A DNA stretch of 64,000 nt from Dokdonella fugitiva. Lineage in GTDB: Bacteria > Pseudomonadota > Gammaproteobacteria > Xanthomonadales > Rhodanobacteraceae. A program made the position numbers and the translations under genes. The stretch covers positions 62,001 through 126,000 of the forward strand of contig NZ_SLWQ01000010.1 of assembly GCF_004342425.1 (NCBI RefSeq). Direction: 5' to 3'. The stretch's first letter is position 1. Each line of letters starts with the position of its first letter. Below are positions 62,335-64,000 of the stretch, piece after piece. Under the pieces are notes generated by a model, which was not told where the DNA came from, ran no database searches, and worked only from the letters and a program-made list of their open reading frames with translations.

Positions 62335-62382
62335 TTCAAGCTGGCACCGCTTCGCGGCGCGGCTTAGCTCAGGTGGTTAGGC
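62335..62382 (+). other. attC site 4 (5' end replaced by IS110 sequence)
   Basis: It retains ttcaagctggcaccgc-ttcg-cggcgcggctta and the perfect core GTTAGGC (62376-62382). The 5' box is absent; upstream is the IS110 end (gagttcattcgatca). The next gene starts seven bases downstream. Confidence 0.85.
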
Positions 62383-62388
62383 CCCGCA

Positions 62389-62639
62389 ATGAGCATCTCC
62401 GAACACGCTGCTGTTCGCGTTACCTCCGAGATCCCGGTGGAACGAATAGACCCTGGTGCTGGGCTAGGCCGCGTGCCGCGAGTCGGGATCTTGGCGCAGT
62501 GGTATTGGTGCATGCCATGTCTCGCGGGGAGCCGGCCTTTACAGTGGAGTGCGTCGACCCCGACGGACCCACTGTGTGGGTCGCGGATGTGTTTGCCTCG
62601 GAGATCGAGCGGGTTCCCTCCACTGCGGGCGGGCCCTAA
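62389..62639 (+). pseudogene. DUF4926-like cassette gene with a frameshift
   Basis: The ATG at 62389 opens MSISEHAAVRVTSEIPVERI, and the family's continuation, DLGAVVLVHA followed by FTVECVDPDGPTVWVADV and FASEIERV, is in another frame ending at the TAA at 62637-62639. The break lies at ggg 62485-62487; one additional G would join the frames. DUF4926 proteins are small (70-90 residues), of unknown role, and frequent in cassettes and beside toxins. A sequencing or assembly error in the G run is possible. Confidence 0.65.
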
Positions 62640-62695
62640 CGATTCATGTCAAGCCGAAGCCGCTTCGCGGCTCGGCTTAATTCAGGCGTCTAGGC
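62633..62695 (+). other. attC site 5
   Basis: It begins with gccctaac (62633-62640, including the TAA of the DUF4926-like gene), folds through tcaagccgaagccgc-ttcg-cggctcggctta and ends in gtctaggc (62688-62695), a one-base-longer variant of the core. The DUF2199 gene starts five bases later. Confidence 0.8.
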
Positions 62696-62699
62696 TCCA

Positions 62700-63218
62700 A
62701 TGACATACATCTGCGAGACGTGCGGGAAAGAGCATTCCGGATGGCCGCCGGACATCGGATTTCAGCGGCCTGATGAGGTGTGGGCTATCCCCGAGCCTAC
62801 TCGTGTTGAGAGGGCGCAAGCCAACAACGATCTTTGCATCTTGGACGGCGAACGGTTCTTCATCAGGGCCATCCTCTACGTACCGCTATCGGGTCATGAA
62901 GAGAGTTGGGGGCTTGGCCTATGGATCGAAGTTTCTCAAGACGACTTCGATGTCTATTACCACCTCTACGACGAAGATGCATCATCGGCGGAACCCTTTC
63001 CAGGCCGCATCGCCAATGCTCTGAAGGCCTACCCGCAGGCACTTGGCGCCGAGGTTTCGGTTAAGTTGGGCACGGCGAAAGACCGCCCAGTGCTTACGTT
63101 TCCTCGTGACACGAATGTCGATCTAGGCGTTGCGCAGCGCGAGGGGCTTAGTGATGCTGCACTTCACGAGGCCATCCGCATCGAGCGTCCATCGCTGCTC
63201 AGTCGCGTTGGCGGCTAA
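62700..63218 (+). CDS. DUF2199-family protein (cassette gene)
   Basis: The 172-residue product has the DUF2199 layout: an N-terminal zinc-ribbon-like CxxC (MTYICETCGKEHSGWPPDIG, Cys5 and Cys8), then FQRPDEVWAIPE, NNDLCILDGERFFIRAILYVPL, ESWGLGLWIEVS and the C-terminal RDTNVDLGVAQREGLSDAALHEAIR. Function unknown; such proteins are often found as imm-like or accessory genes. The ATG lies five bases after attC 5. No attC could be recognised after its stop, so this may be the last cassette, or its attC has decayed. Confidence 0.85.
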   Translation: MTYICETCGKEHSGWPPDIGFQRPDEVWAIPEPTRVERAQANNDLCILDGERFFIRAILYVPLSGHEESWGLGLWIEVSQDDFDVYYHLYDEDASSAEPFPGRIANALKAYPQALGAEVSVKLGTAKDRPVLTFPRDTNVDLGVAQREGLSDAALHEAIRIERPSLLSRVGG

Positions 63219-63294
63219 TTGAGGATTTCCTGCTTGTGCAATTTACATCAGCGACTTTGCGTATGTGACAAGCTGTACGCCGCCGCCAGGACCG

Positions 63295-63841
63295 ATGCCG
63301 ATGGCCACTCGCGTGTATGCCTACCTCGCCATTTGCGGCTTCACCTGCGAGGCGGAAAACGATCACGACGCTGGTTGACTTAGCCGTCCAGCGTGTCAGG
63401 CGCGTGGGCGACAGGACGCTGGGCGGCCGCCTCGTAACGGAGAACTCGTGGTCCAGTCAGCCGCCCATCCCTGCGGGCGAAGAGCAGCCGGACCATTACG
63501 TCTTGGCAGTTCTGGACCATATCGCCTCACGGCCGCCCGAGCTCGCCGAGTTCCTGCGGCGCCATGATTCGGGCATCAACGTCGTGGGCGAATTCCGTCG
63601 AATGAACGGGGGATTTCATATGTCTCCGGAGCTTGTCGCGCGCTGCGCAGACCTGGGCGTCTGGCTGGACTTTGATCTGTACAATTTCGTGGCGAGGATG
63701 AGCCAGAGGCGTGATGTACGTCGCGGCGTGCGTCGATGCCTCGGCTACCACGCCTCAGTAGCGGTGCACTCGACAGAATCCACCTCGACACCACACCATG
63801 CGCGCGACGCGATCCTCCTGGAAATGCCTGCCTCCCCCTGA
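63295..63841 (+). pseudogene. DUF4279-like gene with an N-terminal frameshift
   Basis: The ATG at 63295 (or 63301) opens ATRVYAYLAICGFTCEAE and runs to a TGA near 63380. The family's continuation, TITTLVDLAVQRVRRVGDRT followed by LGGRLVTENSW and later NVVGEFRRMNGGFHMSPEL, lies in the frame that ends at 63841. The shift falls near 63352-63357 (gcggaaaacg). The last 45 residues read as non-conserved sequence and the true end may be nearer 63690. DUF4279 proteins have no known function. If the frameshift is real, the gene is inactive. Confidence 0.6.
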
Positions 63842-64000
63842 GGCAACGGCGCCGCTCGGTTTCGACGCGGTCTTCACCGACGCGGAGGCGGAGCAGCTCA
63901 TGCTCGGCCTCGTGCCGGAGCGGATGGAAGACAAGTGGTTCATCTATGGCGAGGACGGTTGGCTGCGGTTCCATCGCAGCTGGAGCGGCGCCTTGATCTA
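63798..64000 (+). CDS. 5' part of an unidentified gene (runs off the window)
   Basis: An ATG at 63798 opens a frame to the last base: MRATRSSWKCLPPPEATAPL, then GFDAVFTDAEAEQLMLGLVP and ERMEDKWFIYGEDGWLRFHRSWSGALI, 67 residues so far. The segment DKWFIYGEDGWLRFHRSWSG looks strongly conserved and recalls small uncharacterised proteins found in cassettes and near immunity genes. It overlaps the end of the preceding frame by 44 bp, which supports an earlier true stop for that gene. Confidence 0.55.
   Translation, partial: MRATRSSWKCLPPPEATAPLGFDAVFTDAEAEQLMLGLVPERMEDKWFIYGEDGWLRFHRSWSGALI

Larger units (their letters stand above)
58230..63218 (+). mobile_element. Integron gene-cassette array (no integrase in window)
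   Basis: From about 58.23 kb, base composition drops and compact genes follow one another, all on the plus strand, separated by five attC-like sites sharing the core caagccga-gccgcttcgcggc and ending in GTTAGGC or close variants. Gene starts lie 5-45 bp after each GTTRRRY-like end, as in cassettes. The sites match the aadA-type 59-base elements and Xanthomonas chromosomal integron attC sites. The genes are two HEPN-like proteins, OsmC, a membrane protein, frameshifted DUF4926 and DUF2199. No intI or attI was found to the left, where it would be expected. Confidence 0.88.

Overview
The window is G+C-rich chromosomal DNA from a gammaproteobacterium, most probably Lysobacterales/Xanthomonadales and perhaps the Rhodanobacteraceae (Dokdonella-like). 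The reasons are codon use, several secreted delta-60-repeat proteins ending in an IFADGFE-like tail, xanthomonad-style hairpin repeats, and integron attC sites of the aadA/Xanthomonas type. This placement is inference; there is no rRNA or other marker gene. No tRNA, rRNA or CRISPR array was recognised.

Layout. 0-3.5 kb: end of a membrane protein, then a tightly overlapping trio (phospholipase D, VTT membrane protein, EEP phosphatase) and a small basic protein. 3.6-13.3 kb: L-serine dehydratase, a glutaredoxin-like protein, and four secreted delta-60-repeat proteins with an APC amino-acid permease among them. 13.8-22 kb: a two-component system, an RND permease with its adaptor, and a fifth repeat protein. 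22.1-27.1 kb: two dynamin/Era-like GTPases on either side of a YceI-cytochrome b561-YceI operon. 27.2-34.4 kb: a large beta-propeller hybrid sensor kinase and a large secreted multidomain protein closed by a strong terminator. 34.5-41.4 kb: housekeeping genes (phosphoesterase, GNAT, YjbR), a GH17-GT2 beta-glucan synthase, a second VTT protein and rlmM. 41.5-49.5 kb: a secreted GH44 glycosidase, an eight-copy hairpin array, a deaminase, a haloalkane dehalogenase, an acyltransferase, a Cys-rich lipoprotein, an AraC regulator and a DUF3224 protein. 49.5-57.5 kb: a LysR regulator divergent from a MexEF-OprN-like tripartite efflux operon that carries an extra NTF2-like gene.

57.5-64 kb: after REP hairpins and a 21-bp minisatellite, base composition and gene style change abruptly. 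This is an integron gene-cassette array. Five attC-like sites, all in one orientation, separate short compact genes: two HEPN-like proteins, OsmC, a small membrane protein, a frameshifted DUF4926 protein and a DUF2199 protein. Two truncated IS110-family transposases abut two of the attC sites. No integrase gene is present in the window, so it is either an integrase-less cluster (CALIN) or part of a larger integron extending to the right.

Two themes stand out. One is the cassette array with its HEPN candidates and attC-associated IS110 remnants. The other is a shared C-terminal motif, roughly [ILV]-F-x-[DN]-[GW]-[FL]-[DE], at the end of seven exported proteins, at least two of which are unrelated in fold to the rest; this suggests a common C-terminal signal.
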